A stretch of DNA of 43,007 nucleotides from Massilibacteroides sp. (GCF_028705895.1 NZ_JAQWCQ010000031.1:1-43007); one strand, 5' to 3'; numbered from the stretch's first letter, positions 7,864-16,410 are shown. Notes: generated by a model not told the origin, from the letters alone. Made by a program: numbers and translations.

Positions 7864-9048
7864 TTAAATAAGTTTGTCCAATGCTTGTTCGATATCTGCG
7901 ATCAGATCTTCGGGGTCTTCTAATCCTACGCTGAATCGGAAGAAGCCGAGGCTGAATAGATCGGGGTAGAGATATTGACGTTCATCGTCTGGCCCCAGGA
8001 ATACAATCAGGCTTTCATCGTGGCCGAGCGATACGGCTGAGGTGATGACTTTCAGATGGCTTACGAATTTATTATGTTCATCGAAGTCGGTTTTAAGTCC
8101 GAATGCGATTAATCCCGAAAAGCCTCCTGTCATTTGCCGTTTGGCTATTTGGTGTCCCGGATGACTTGGTAAGCCGGGATACGACACAAAACTAATTAAC
8201 GGATGGCTTTCTAAATAATGAGCAAGAAGAAGTGCATTATTGTTGTGTTGTTTCATTCTAAGGGGAAGTGTCACCGCTCCGCGCATAATCAACCAGGCGT
8301 TGAAAGGGCTTATTGCACCACCTACATTGATCATTGCTTCTTTGCGGATCCGATCGATCAGTTCTTTACTACCCAATACAGCTCCTCCCATTGCGTCACC
8401 ATGTCCGTTGATGTATTTTGTCAGGCTTTCTACTATAAGATCAGCCCCCAATAGAATGGGTAATTGATTATAAGGAGAAGCAAATGTGTTATCCACCGAG
8501 AGCAAAGCCCCTGCTTTACGCGCAATGGCTGCGACAGCCTCAATATCGGTTATTCCCACAATGGGATTTCCCGGCGTTTCGATATGAATCAAACGAGTGT
8601 TCGGGCGTACGGCTTTTCGCACGGCTTCAATATCAGAGGTATCCACCAATGTTGCCGTGATATTGTATTTTTTTGGAAAATACTCGTTGAGAAGCCTATA
8701 TACAGCGATATAAGAGATGGACGATGCGATTACGTGATCTCCTGAACGCAGAAATGTGAAAAACACACTGTGAAGCGCGGCGACTCCCGTTGCCAGAACA
8801 ACGGCATCTTCAGTTCCGGACAAAGCTGCCAGTTTTTGTTGGAGGTATTCCTGGTTTGCTCCGCCATTCCGAGTGTATAGTTTTTCTCCCGCTTCACTCC
8901 AGTTTACATTTGTCGGATCATAAGGTAGGGCATAACTGTTTGCCATTGTAATCGGGCGACGTATCGCTCCTGTTTCACCATCAATCTCATTCCCTGTATG
9001 TATGCTTCTTGTTGCAAAACCAAAAGAAGCATCTATATTTTTTGCCAT
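7864..9048 (-). CDS. trans-sulfuration PLP enzyme (cystathionine gamma-synthase/lyase family)
   Basis: Cys/Met-metabolism PLP-dependent enzyme, 394 residues, the length of cystathionine gamma-synthase/lyase rather than the longer O-acetylhomoserine sulfhydrylases. The Schiff-base Lys is Lys211 in ESLTKYINGHGD. The PLP-phosphate contact LYTR (Tyr58, Arg60) and the Asp of SVDNTFASP (about 186) are present. Oddly, the usual NPT after the YTR motif reads GGAN (YTRNGGANQEYL), a divergence in the substrate/cofactor loop. Position downstream of metE suggests a step from activated homoserine towards homocysteine, but a lyase or methionine gamma-lyase role cannot be excluded. It has a possible promoter of its own. 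Confidence 0.85.
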   Translation of the reverse strand: MAKNIDASFGFATRSIHTGNEIDGETGAIRRPITMANSYALPYDPTNVNWSEAGEKLYTRNGGANQEYLQQKLAALSGTEDAVVLATGVAALHSVFFTFLRSGDHVIASSISYIAVYRLLNEYFPKKYNITATLVDTSDIEAVRKAVRPNTRLIHIETPGNPIVGITDIEAVAAIARKAGALLSVDNTFASPYNQLPILLGADLIVESLTKYINGHGDAMGGAVLGSKELIDRIRKEAMINVGGAISPFNAWLIMRGAVTLPLRMKQHNNNALLLAHYLESHPLISFVSYPGLPSHPGHQIAKRQMTGGFSGLIAFGLKTDFDEHNKFVSHLKVITSAVSLGHDESLIVFLGPDDERQYLYPDLFSLGFFRFSVGLEDPEDLIADIEQALDKLI

Positions 9049-9068
9049 AATAATTAAAAGTTTATCTA

Positions 9069-9080
9069 CAAAAATACAGA
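9069..9080 (-). promoter_or_regulatory. -7 box with AATACAGA motif, trans-sulfuration gene
   Basis: Minus-strand TATTTTTG (9076-9069) matches TAnnTTTG about 20 bases before the ATG at 9048. The motif AATACAGA (plus strand 9073-9080; TCTGTATT on the minus strand) overlaps it and recurs twice in the metE promoter region. Confidence 0.5.
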
Positions 9081-9137
9081 CTTCTTTTGGTGTGTTAAAT
9101 CACATAACTAAGGGATTTTCATACCATGAACAAGGTA

Positions 9138-11432
9138 TTAGGCCTTCTTTCGCATCACACGTGCAGCTTCAACCATACGAATAAGAGAGTCTTTCGTTTC
9201 AGTCCAGCCACGAGTTTTTAGTCCGCAGTCCGGATTTACCCACAATTGTTCGGCAGGAATTACTTTCTTCGCTTTTTCCAACAAAAAGACCATCTCGTCC
9301 ACGCTCGGAACGCGAGGTGAATGAATATCATAAACACCCGGTCCTATTTCATTTGGATATTTATATTTCACAAAAGCATCCAACAGTTCCATTTGCGAGC
9401 GTGAACATTCAATCGTGATGACATCTGCATCCATCAGTCCGATATGCTCTATAATATCATTAAACTCAGAATAACACATATGCGTATGAATCTGCGTTGC
9501 ATTTTTTACACCCGCAGAAGAAATACAAAACGAACTAACAGCCCAGTCAAGATAGCTTTTCCAATCGGCCTTCTTCAACGGTAAACCTTCCCGAATAGCC
9601 GGTTCATCAATCTGAATGACTTTTATATCCGCCTTTTCCAAATCGCATACCTCATCACGGATAGCCAATGCGATCTGTTGACAAGTCACAGAGCGGGGCT
9701 GATCATTACGCACAAAAGACCATTGAAGGATGGTGACAGGTCCCGTAAGCATACCCTTTACCGGTTTAGTCGTCAAAGACTGCGCATATGTACTCCAATA
9801 AACGGTCATAGGAGTAGGACGCGAAACGTCACCATAAATAATCGGAGGTTTAACACATCTGGAACCATAACTTTGCACCCATCCATTTTGAGAAAACGTG
9901 AATCCCGATAATTGCTCTCCGAAATATTCCACCATATCATTTCGTTCGAACTCTCCATGTACTAAAACGTCCAACCCAGCTTCTTCTTGCCATTTAATAG
10001 CTTTTTTTGTTTCCTCTTTCAGGAGTCTGTCATATTCAGCATCTGATAATTCCTGTTTTTTATTGCGGGCACGCCAGGAGCGAACTTCCGTTGTCTGTGG
10101 AAACGAGCCGATAGTTGTCGTCGGATAAAGTGGTAACCCTAATTGCGCTTGTTGTAGGCCTTTGCGTTCACTAAACGGCTTTCCTCTTCTGGCATCCTCA
10201 GGACGTATTGCACTTACTCTTTCTTTTACCTCATTATTGTGAATAAGAGAAGAATTTTGTTTGTTGTAATTCGCCTGTTTATTAATGAAGAGTGCCTGTT
10301 TGGCTCTTTCCGGAATCGTTTCGTTTGTCAACTCTTTTAGTACGGTCAACTCCTGTACCTTTTGTTTTGCGAAAGCCATCCATTGTTTTATTTCCGGTGA
10401 AAGCACTTCTGTTTTTGTTTCCAGATCCAGATCATAAGGAACATGCAGAAAAGAAGAAGATCCCGCAATAAATATACGCTCCTTCCCAATGCTCTCTACA
10501 GCCTTTTTTACAATATTAGCTGCTCCCTCAAGATCAGAACACCAGATATTCCGTCCGTCAACAACGCCTAATGATAACCCTTTATCCAAAGGAAGCTGTT
10601 CCAACACATCGTCAAGTTGTTCGGGACATCTGACTAAATCAATGTGCAAAGCTTCAACCGGCAAATTGACAGCCAGATGCGTGTTTTCTTTCAGACCTTC
10701 AAAATAGGTTGTCAATATAATCTTGAGTTGGGGACAAGAACTGCTGATCAGGTCAAAGGCCAATTTATATAATTCTTTTGTTCTCTCGTCTATATCCAAA
10801 GCTAAGAAAGGTTCGTCGATCTGGATCCACGTCACCCCTTCCTGTTCCAATTCTTTCAGGTATTGAATATAAACCGGTAAAAGAGATTCGATCAAATCAA
10901 GACGATTGAACCCGTCCTCTTTTTCTTTTCCCAAGAGAAGAAAAGAAACAGGGCCGAGGATAACAGGTTTTGTCTCAATTCCGGCATGTTTTGCTTCTTT
11001 ATATTCAGCAAGGGCTTTGTTGTAAAATAGAGAGAACTGTTGACCTTTAATAAACTCTGGAACAATATAATGATAGTTCGTATCAAACCATTTCGTCATT
11101 TCCATTGCAATCACATCGTGTCCATCCTGCTGAAATCCTCTTGCCATTGCAAAATATAACGATAGACGATCAGATTGAAGCGATTTATAACGAGCGGGAA
11201 TAACACCCAATGACAACGATAGATCGAGTACCTGATCATAATAAGAAAAATCATTAGACGGAATGAGATCTATCCCGGCTTCCTTTTGCAATTTCCAGTT
11301 TTCCAAACGCAAACCTGCAGCCACTTGTTCCAGTTCCGGCGCTGTCGTTTTTCCTGCCCAGAAACTTTCGCAGGCCTTTTTCAGCTCTCTTTTACTACCA
11401 ATACGGGGGTATCCCAGAATATTTGTCTTCAT
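9138..11432 (-). CDS. metE: cobalamin-independent methionine synthase
   Basis: 5-methyltetrahydropteroyltriglutamate--homocysteine S-methyltransferase, the last step of methionine synthesis. 764 residues, close to the 750-765 norm. The N-terminal MetE domain starts LGYPRIGSKRELKKA. The catalytic C-terminal domain begins near 430 (LPTTTIGSFPQT-like: YPTTTIGSFPQTTEVR). Zinc ligands are visible: His651 and Cys653 in HTHMCYSEF, the Glu of TIECSRS near 675 and Cys736 in NPDCGLKTRGW, each offset by 10 from E. coli MetE (His641, Cys643, Glu665, Cys726). It starts at the ATG at 11432 and diverges from an Lrp/AsnC regulator. The trans-sulfuration gene follows on the same strand. Confidence 0.98.
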   Translation of the reverse strand: MKTNILGYPRIGSKRELKKACESFWAGKTTAPELEQVAAGLRLENWKLQKEAGIDLIPSNDFSYYDQVLDLSLSLGVIPARYKSLQSDRLSLYFAMARGFQQDGHDVIAMEMTKWFDTNYHYIVPEFIKGQQFSLFYNKALAEYKEAKHAGIETKPVILGPVSFLLLGKEKEDGFNRLDLIESLLPVYIQYLKELEQEGVTWIQIDEPFLALDIDERTKELYKLAFDLISSSCPQLKIILTTYFEGLKENTHLAVNLPVEALHIDLVRCPEQLDDVLEQLPLDKGLSLGVVDGRNIWCSDLEGAANIVKKAVESIGKERIFIAGSSSFLHVPYDLDLETKTEVLSPEIKQWMAFAKQKVQELTVLKELTNETIPERAKQALFINKQANYNKQNSSLIHNNEVKERVSAIRPEDARRGKPFSERKGLQQAQLGLPLYPTTTIGSFPQTTEVRSWRARNKKQELSDAEYDRLLKEETKKAIKWQEEAGLDVLVHGEFERNDMVEYFGEQLSGFTFSQNGWVQSYGSRCVKPPIIYGDVSRPTPMTVYWSTYAQSLTTKPVKGMLTGPVTILQWSFVRNDQPRSVTCQQIALAIRDEVCDLEKADIKVIQIDEPAIREGLPLKKADWKSYLDWAVSSFCISSAGVKNATQIHTHMCYSEFNDIIEHIGLMDADVITIECSRSQMELLDAFVKYKYPNEIGPGVYDIHSPRVPSVDEMVFLLEKAKKVIPAEQLWVNPDCGLKTRGWTETKDSLIRMVEAARVMRKKA

Positions 11433-11460
11433 GTCTTAAATCATTTATTGAAATTCTTTA

Positions 11461-11490
11461 CAAAAATAGAAATACAGATAATACAATCAA
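11461..11490 (-). promoter_or_regulatory. promoter of metE
   Basis: On the minus strand TTG (11490-11488), a 19-base spacer and TATTTTTG (11468-11461) match the Bacteroidota -33/-7 consensus. The leader to the ATG at 11432 is about 25 bases. Confidence 0.75.
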
Positions 11491-11514
11491 CAAATTGATA
11501 AAATACAGAAAATA
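11471..11514. repeat. AATACAGA direct repeats (candidate operators)
   Basis: AATACAGATAATA at 11471-11483 and AATACAGAAAATA at 11502-11514 match at 12 of 13 bases and are 31 bases apart, about three helical turns. The first lies within the metE promoter spacer and the second just upstream of the -33 element. They are candidate sites for the divergently encoded Lrp-like protein; that link is inference. Confidence 0.5.
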
Positions 11515-11591
11515 TAACTAATTTAGCCTCTTAATTAAGAAAATATACAACAAAACAATCCCGAAACAAAACAAAATCAGAATAATTATCT

Positions 11592-12065
11592 ATGGATAAT
11601 CTTGACAATATCGACATCAGTATATTAAAGCACCTCCAAGAGAATTCGAATATCACGACAAAAGAACTGGCCCAAAAAGTTAGTTTGTCCTCAACGCCTG
11701 TTTTTGAACGAGTAAAACAATTAGAACGGAAAGGATATATAAAAAAATACATGGCCATTCTCGATGAAGAAAAACTGAACCGCGGTTTTATAGTTTTCTG
11801 TTTCATAAAACTGAAACAACACAGTAAGACATACGGACAAGATTTTATGAAAGAAATCAATAATATCGATGAAATCACCGAGTGTTATAATATTTCAGGA
11901 GAATTTGACTTTATGATAAAGGTGTACGTAAGAGATATGAAAGAGTATCAGGATTTTGTATTAAACCGTTTAGGATTGATTGATAGCATCGGAAGTTTGC
12001 AAAGCACATTCGTGATGGCAGAGACAAAACACAATTACGGCATTCCGGTTTTAAGCCGGCACTGA
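11592..12065 (+). CDS. Lrp/AsnC-family transcriptional regulator
   Basis: A 157-residue protein of the feast/famine family. The N-terminal winged helix is plain: IDISILKHLQENSNITTKELAQ, then recognition helix STPVFERVKQLERKGYIKKY (about residues 7-55). A C-terminal RAM/ligand-binding domain follows (about 65-145, with ISGEFDFMIKVYVRDMKEYQDFV). Such proteins form dimers to octamers and sense amino acids. It is divergent from metE with a 159-base shared region carrying repeated motifs, so control of metE and of its own gene is a reasonable inference. No TAnnTTTG box is seen in front of it. The start is the ATG at 11592. Confidence 0.93.
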   Translation: MDNLDNIDISILKHLQENSNITTKELAQKVSLSSTPVFERVKQLERKGYIKKYMAILDEEKLNRGFIVFCFIKLKQHSKTYGQDFMKEINNIDEITECYNISGEFDFMIKVYVRDMKEYQDFVLNRLGLIDSIGSLQSTFVMAETKHNYGIPVLSRH

Positions 12066-12101
12066 CTACTATGTTTGTTTTATTTAATACAGGGTAAACT
12101 C

Positions 12102-12123
12102 TTTTTCCACATATGTGGAAAAA
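12102..12123. repeat. 22-base perfect palindrome
   Basis: Five T, CCACAT, then ATGTGG, five A: every base pairs with its partner across the centre at 12112/12113. It lies 37 bases after the regulator stop. Its half sites contain TTTTCCACA, close to a DnaA-box consensus (TTWTNCACA). No T tract follows, so it is not a classical terminator on the plus strand. Confidence 0.8.
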
Positions 12124-12171
12124 CTTTATCACAGATATGGTAAAGTTTTACGATAACTATAGAAAAACTTT
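12120..12171. repeat. alternating 8-base elements at 22-base pitch
   Basis: AAAACTTT at 12120-12127, its reverse complement AAAGTTTT at 12142-12149 and AAAACTTT again at 12164-12171 begin exactly 22 bases apart. The middle copy can pair with either neighbour (stems of 8-9 base pairs, loops of 12 and 14 bases), so two mutually exclusive hairpins are possible. A degenerate fourth element AAACGTTT lies at 12188-12195. The region precedes surE. Confidence 0.7.
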
Positions 12172-12255
12172 CCGACAGTTATTGAAAAAACGTTTGCTCT
12201 TTTATAGTCAGGAAAATATGTATCTTTACCTCACAAATGAAATAAGGAAAACGAC

Positions 12256-13026
12256 ATGGCAAAAGAGAAACCCCTTATCCTTATCACGAATGATGACGGA
12301 ATAGGAGCGAAAGGTATTAATGAGTTGATAGTATGTCTGAAAGACTTGGGTGAATTAGTCGTTATGGCGCCTGACGGTCCTCGTTCTGGAATGGCGAGTT
12401 CGATTACTTCTTTGGTGCCGATAAAACACACCTTAATAAAAAAAGAAAATGACCTGACGGTTTATAGTTGTTCGGGAACACCTGTGGACTGTGTTAAATT
12501 AGCAATCAACGAGGTGTTGGATCGGAAACCGGATTTGTTGGTTTCCGGAATAAATCACGGAACCAACGTGGCGGTTTGCGTGCATTATTCAGGCACGCTC
12601 GGTGCTGCTGCTGAAGGATGTATATTCGGGGTGCCCTCTATTGGGGTCTCTCTAACGGATGGTGATCCCGATGCGGATTTTACAGAAACCTGTCGTTTTG
12701 CACGTAAATTATCCCGAAAGATATTAAGAAGTGGACTTCCCGAAGGTATTTATTTGAATCTCAATGTTCCGGATATGCCTCATGTAAAAGGAATAAAAGT
12801 ATGCCGACAGGCAAGAGGTCGCTGGACGAATGAATTTGTTCATTCTCACAACGCAAAGAACGAAACAGTTTATTGGCTTTCCGGAAACTTCGAAAATGCC
12901 CGTCCGATACAACAAGACAATGATACGCTGGCTCTTGAAAACGGCTACGCATCTCTTGTTCCCTGTAAAATAGACGTAACCGACTATTCTTTCTTAGATC
13001 AATTAAAGGACATTATTAAAGACTAA
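12256..13026 (+). CDS. surE: 5'/3'-nucleotidase SurE
   Basis: Metal-dependent nucleoside monophosphate phosphatase of the SurE/acid phosphatase family, cytoplasmic. 256 residues match the family length. Metal ligands are Asp13-Asp14 in [11 protein letters not shown], Ser44 in [11 protein letters not shown] and Asn100 in SGINHGTNV, in the standard order. The ATG at 12256 gives the canonical [11 protein letters not shown] start. lpxB begins 4 bases after the stop, a typical translational-coupling distance, so surE-lpxB is an operon. The preceding 190 bases are dense in inverted repeats; TATCTTTA near 12229 is only a weak -7 match. Confidence 0.97.
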   Translation: MAKEKPLILITNDDGIGAKGINELIVCLKDLGELVVMAPDGPRSGMASSITSLVPIKHTLIKKENDLTVYSCSGTPVDCVKLAINEVLDRKPDLLVSGINHGTNVAVCVHYSGTLGAAAEGCIFGVPSIGVSLTDGDPDADFTETCRFARKLSRKILRSGLPEGIYLNLNVPDMPHVKGIKVCRQARGRWTNEFVHSHNAKNETVYWLSGNFENARPIQQDNDTLALENGYASLVPCKIDVTDYSFLDQLKDIIKD

Positions 13027-13030
13027 AATC

Positions 13031-14164
13031 GTGAAGTACTACCTGATAGCGGGCGAAGCCTCCGGAGATTTACACGCATCTAATTTGATGCGTGCACTAA
13101 AAAACGAAGACCCGGAAGCGGAATTCCGTTTTTTTGGAGGAGACCTTATGTTGGCTGTTGGGGGAACATTAGTAAAGCATTACCGTGAAATGGCTTTTAT
13201 GGGCTTTATTCCGGTATTGCTTAATTTACGTACGATATTTAAAAATATGGATATCTGTAAAGAAGATATCCGGAAATATCAGCCTGACGTTGTAATACTG
13301 ATTGACTATCCGGGATTTAACCTGAAAATCGCAAAATTCGTTCAGACGGCACTCCATATTCCCGTACATTATTATATATCTCCCAAAATTTGGGCATGGA
13401 AACAATATCGGATTAAGGCTTTCCGCAAGTATGTGGACAGAATGTTTTGTATTTTCCCTTTTGAACCTGACTTCTTCAGTAAACTGAATTACAAGGTGGA
13501 CTATGTTGGAAATCCTTCTGTAGATTCTGTTGAAGAATTCAGAAAAGGTTATACTGAAACGTTTAATGAGTTTACGACTAAACATGGGTTGGAAGGAAAA
13601 CCAATATTGGCCTTATTGTCAGGCAGCAGGAGACAAGAGATTAAAGATAATCTCCCTACCATGCTCGAAGTAGCAGAGCTGTATCCGGAATTTCAACCCG
13701 TAATAGCAGGTGCTCCTGGCATTGAACCGGATTATTATAACCAGTTTATAGATCAATCCACTGCGCAAGTTATCTTTGGTGAGACCTATCCGTTACTTCA
13801 ACAAAGTAGTCTCGCTTTGGTTACTTCGGGTACAGCCACATTGGAAACAGCTCTTTTTCGCGTACCTCAGGTAGTTTGCTACTATACTCCGATTGGGAAG
13901 ATCGTCAGTTTTGTTTTCCGTCATTTCTTTCATACCAAATACATTTCTTTAGTCAATCTGATAGCAGACGAAGAAATCGTACAAGAATTGTTTGGTGCCC
14001 GTTTTTCAAAAGATGCAATCGCATCAGAACTTGACCAATTAGCAAATAATGCTGAATATCGTACCCAGATGCTAAACGGATACGATGAAATTATCCATCA
14101 GTTAGGCGATCCCGGAGCATCGTCACGTACTGCCCACTTAATATATAAGGACTTACAATCTTAA
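13031..14164 (+). CDS. lpxB: lipid-A-disaccharide synthase
   Basis: Glycosyltransferase family 19 enzyme of the Raetz pathway: UDP-2,3-diacylglucosamine + lipid X gives lipid A disaccharide-1-phosphate at the cytoplasmic face of the inner membrane. 377 residues, near the family norm. Recognised by KYYLIAGEASGDLHASNLM at the N-terminus, FFGGDLM, the ISPKIWAWK segment near 117-125, LALLSGSRRQEI near 193-204 and TSGTATLETALFRVPQVV near 260-280. Translation appears to start at GTG 13031, 4 bases after surE. Together with lptD in this window it shows an LPS-bearing cell. Confidence 0.97.
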   Translation: MKYYLIAGEASGDLHASNLMRALKNEDPEAEFRFFGGDLMLAVGGTLVKHYREMAFMGFIPVLLNLRTIFKNMDICKEDIRKYQPDVVILIDYPGFNLKIAKFVQTALHIPVHYYISPKIWAWKQYRIKAFRKYVDRMFCIFPFEPDFFSKLNYKVDYVGNPSVDSVEEFRKGYTETFNEFTTKHGLEGKPILALLSGSRRQEIKDNLPTMLEVAELYPEFQPVIAGAPGIEPDYYNQFIDQSTAQVIFGETYPLLQQSSLALVTSGTATLETALFRVPQVVCYYTPIGKIVSFVFRHFFHTKYISLVNLIADEEIVQELFGARFSKDAIASELDQLANNAEYRTQMLNGYDEIIHQLGDPGASSRTAHLIYKDLQS

Positions 14165-14269
14165 TTCATTTCTTTGTCTTGACATCTTTTAACCATAAAT
14201 AATGCAGCAAATCGCACTGCATATACATCTTCTTTTATGTAAAATGATAATAAAAGAGTCATAGAACAA

Positions 14270-15016
14270 ATGAAAACATTTAAATTATTTTTGATGATAA
14301 TAGGACTCGGACTTAGTTCGGTCTTATTTAATTCCTGTTTGAGTGATGATGACGGATACTCATTAGGTGATTTCTGGATTGATCTCGTAACCGTTGTCCC
14401 TATCGATGACACTACATATTACTTGCGGATGGATGACGGAACTACTCTTTGGCCGGCGGCAACGAACGTGCCGTATTACAACCCCAAAGAACAACAACGC
14501 GCTATGGTTAATTTTACCATTTTAGGCGATTCTACGACAACGAAAGACGGATACAATTACTGGATTAAAGTAAATCGTGTAGATACTGTACTTACAAAAG
14601 CAATCGCTGAAAATATCGGTGAAGAAAATGATGCTGTTTACGGTAAAGATCCGGTAGAAATAAAAGGTATCTGGGCCGGAGATAACTATCTGAATGTTTA
14701 TTTCAAAGCCTATTTCGGCGGAAAAAAGAAACACTTCGTAAATCTGATTCCTTCAACAGACGAAGATGCCATGTTTGAATTCAGACATAACGCCTACGAT
14801 GATCCGAATCCCGGATATACGCAGGGAGGCTTAGTCGCATTTGATCTTTCATCTCTTTCAGCCGAAAACAGTGATTCGGAAAACAACATTATTACTGTAA
14901 AAGTAAAAACATTCGAAGGAGATAAAATATATGAAATAAAATACACGCCAATGACAAAGACAAGCAATGTTAATGCTAAATCCTTAGACGATGTATTTCA
15001 AGAAGGCGTAAAATAA
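14270..15016 (+). CDS. NigD-like surface lipoprotein
   Basis: A 248-residue lipoprotein. The signal ends in a lipobox with Cys23 (SSVLFNSC), followed by LSDDD; an acidic run just after the Cys resembles the lipoprotein export signal that sends Bacteroidota lipoproteins to the cell surface. The body matches NigD-like proteins (DDTTYYLRMDDGTTLWPAA, an N-terminal OB-like part, then a C-terminal beta domain ending TVKVKTFEGDKIYEIKYTP). NigD was named for a bacteriocin-locus protein, but family members are widespread and of unknown function. The gene stands alone, 105 bases after lpxB and followed by a terminator. Confidence 0.8.
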   Translation: MKTFKLFLMIIGLGLSSVLFNSCLSDDDGYSLGDFWIDLVTVVPIDDTTYYLRMDDGTTLWPAATNVPYYNPKEQQRAMVNFTILGDSTTTKDGYNYWIKVNRVDTVLTKAIAENIGEENDAVYGKDPVEIKGIWAGDNYLNVYFKAYFGGKKKHFVNLIPSTDEDAMFEFRHNAYDDPNPGYTQGGLVAFDLSSLSAENSDSENNIITVKVKTFEGDKIYEIKYTPMTKTSNVNAKSLDDVFQEGVK

Positions 15017-15055
15017 CACCTTCCCACATAACTTTTATTTATATCATTTAGTTTG

Positions 15056-15086
15056 AAAGAGAGGCATTGTGAGAATGGCTCTCTTT
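15056..15086 (+). terminator. intrinsic terminator after NigD-like gene
   Basis: AAAGAGAG (15056-15063) pairs with CTCTCTTT (15079-15086), with an inner CAT/ATG pairing after a G-G mismatch, and TGTT follows. It separates the lipoprotein gene from aroA. Confidence 0.75.
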
Positions 15087-15151
15087 TGTTATGTACCTGC
15101 TTCATTTAATATTCTTAAGGGTGAAAAAGAACACCCTCGGAATAAAATCCG

Positions 15152-15159
15152 TATTTTTG
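15152..15159 (+). promoter_or_regulatory. -7 box of aroA operon
   Basis: TATTTTTG matches TAnnTTTG and lies 27 bases before the aroA ATG. No TTG at the right -33 distance. Confidence 0.55.
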
Positions 15160-15186
15160 TAGTCATTATACAATGATTACGCGAAA

Positions 15187-16410
15187 ATGACAAAATATCT
15201 GATTACTGTTCCGAATGGTTTACATCAAGAAACGATTCAGCTCCCAGCCTCGAAGAGTATTAGCAACAGAACCCTTATTCTGAACGCTCTGAGCTATAGC
15301 CCGTACGAGATAAAGAATCTATCGGATTGTGACGACACGGAAGTGATGATTGCCGCGTTAAATTCTAATGGTAATCAGTTTGATGTTAAGGCTGCGGGAA
15401 CTGCGATGAGGTTTCTGACGGCTTTTCTTTCTAAAGTGGTGGGAGAATGGACTATCACCGGTACGGAACGGATGAGAAACCGGCCGATCAAATTACTTGT
15501 CGATGCTCTTACATCGTTAGGCGCGCGTATTGAATACATGGAAAAAGAAGGCTATCCCCCTTTACGTATTTTGGGAAGTGTTTTACAGGGAGGAGAGATT
15601 TCGTTAAACGGAAGTGTGAGCTCACAATATATTTCTGCGCTGTTAATGGTTGCTCCTCTAATGGAGAAAGGGCTTATTCTTCGTTTGGAAGGTGATATTA
15701 TTTCCCGTCCGTATATCCATATTACATTGGAGTTGATGAGGCAATTCGGTGTTTCAGCCTCATGGGTAGATGATACTATTACGGTTGCTCCACAAGAATA
15801 TACGCCGATACCCTTTGTTGTGGAATCGGATTGGAGTGCAGCATCTTATTGGTACACGATCTCTTGTCTTTCCGGTTGCTCTATGGAGCTTTCGGGTTTG
15901 TATAAAGACAGTCTGCAAGGCGATGCAGCAGGAGCTGTTTTATTCAAAGAATTAGGTGTTGAGACAACGTTTTCAACTGAGGGTGTACGCTTAACTCCGG
16001 GTGGAGCTTGCTGTAAAGAATTAGTTTATGATTTTGTGAACGAACCGGATTTGGCGCAAACCTTTGCGGTAGTTTCCGTGTTATTAAATATTCCATTTCG
16101 GTTTACCGGTTTACAATCGCTGAAGATTAAAGAAACAGATCGTATAGCCGCCTTAATGACCGAACTGGGAAAGTTAGGGTACGTGCTGCATGAAACTGAA
16201 GGGCATGGACTAAAATGGGATGGCGAACGAAGCGATCCGGAAAAAGAACCGGTAATTGCAACTTATGAGGATCACCGGATGGCGATGGCTTTTGCTCCGG
16301 CTGCATTAGTTATTCCCGAAGGAATCAGAATTGCAGAGCCTCATGTTGTTTCAAAGAGTTATCCTCACTTTTGGGAGGATTTGCGTAAAGTTGGGTTTAG
16401 GATTATTTAA
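15187..16410 (+). CDS. aroA: 3-phosphoshikimate 1-carboxyvinyltransferase (EPSP synthase)
   Basis: Sixth step of the shikimate pathway: shikimate 3-phosphate + PEP gives EPSP. 407 residues, slightly short of the approximately 427 of E. coli but normal for Bacteroidota. Visible motifs: LPASKSISNRTLILNAL (about 19-36), AAGTAMRFLTAFLS (about 70-83, where many enzymes have NAGTAMR; the Asn is replaced by Ala), MRNRPIKLLVDAL, SQYISALLM, ESDWSAASYWY, KIKETDRIAAL and EDHRMAMAFAPAAL. It heads a probable operon: the next gene starts 12 bases after the stop. Confidence 0.97.
   Translation: MTKYLITVPNGLHQETIQLPASKSISNRTLILNALSYSPYEIKNLSDCDDTEVMIAALNSNGNQFDVKAAGTAMRFLTAFLSKVVGEWTITGTERMRNRPIKLLVDALTSLGARIEYMEKEGYPPLRILGSVLQGGEISLNGSVSSQYISALLMVAPLMEKGLILRLEGDIISRPYIHITLELMRQFGVSASWVDDTITVAPQEYTPIPFVVESDWSAASYWYTISCLSGCSMELSGLYKDSLQGDAAGAVLFKELGVETTFSTEGVRLTPGGACCKELVYDFVNEPDLAQTFAVVSVLLNIPFRFTGLQSLKIKETDRIAALMTELGKLGYVLHETEGHGLKWDGERSDPEKEPVIATYEDHRMAMAFAPAALVIPEGIRIAEPHVVSKSYPHFWEDLRKVGFRII

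Noticed and set aside
9091-9104. CRP-like site TGTGTTAAATCACA before the trans-sulfuration gene
   Set aside because: The half sites TGTG and CACA are separated by 6 bases, giving a 14-base site rather than the 16-base CRP pattern, and the inner bases are not symmetric. Treated as chance.
12102-12123. Replication origin or DnaA-box cluster
   Set aside because: The palindrome contains two DnaA-box-like half sites, but there is no cluster of boxes and no dnaA or dnaN nearby, so an origin call is unsupported.
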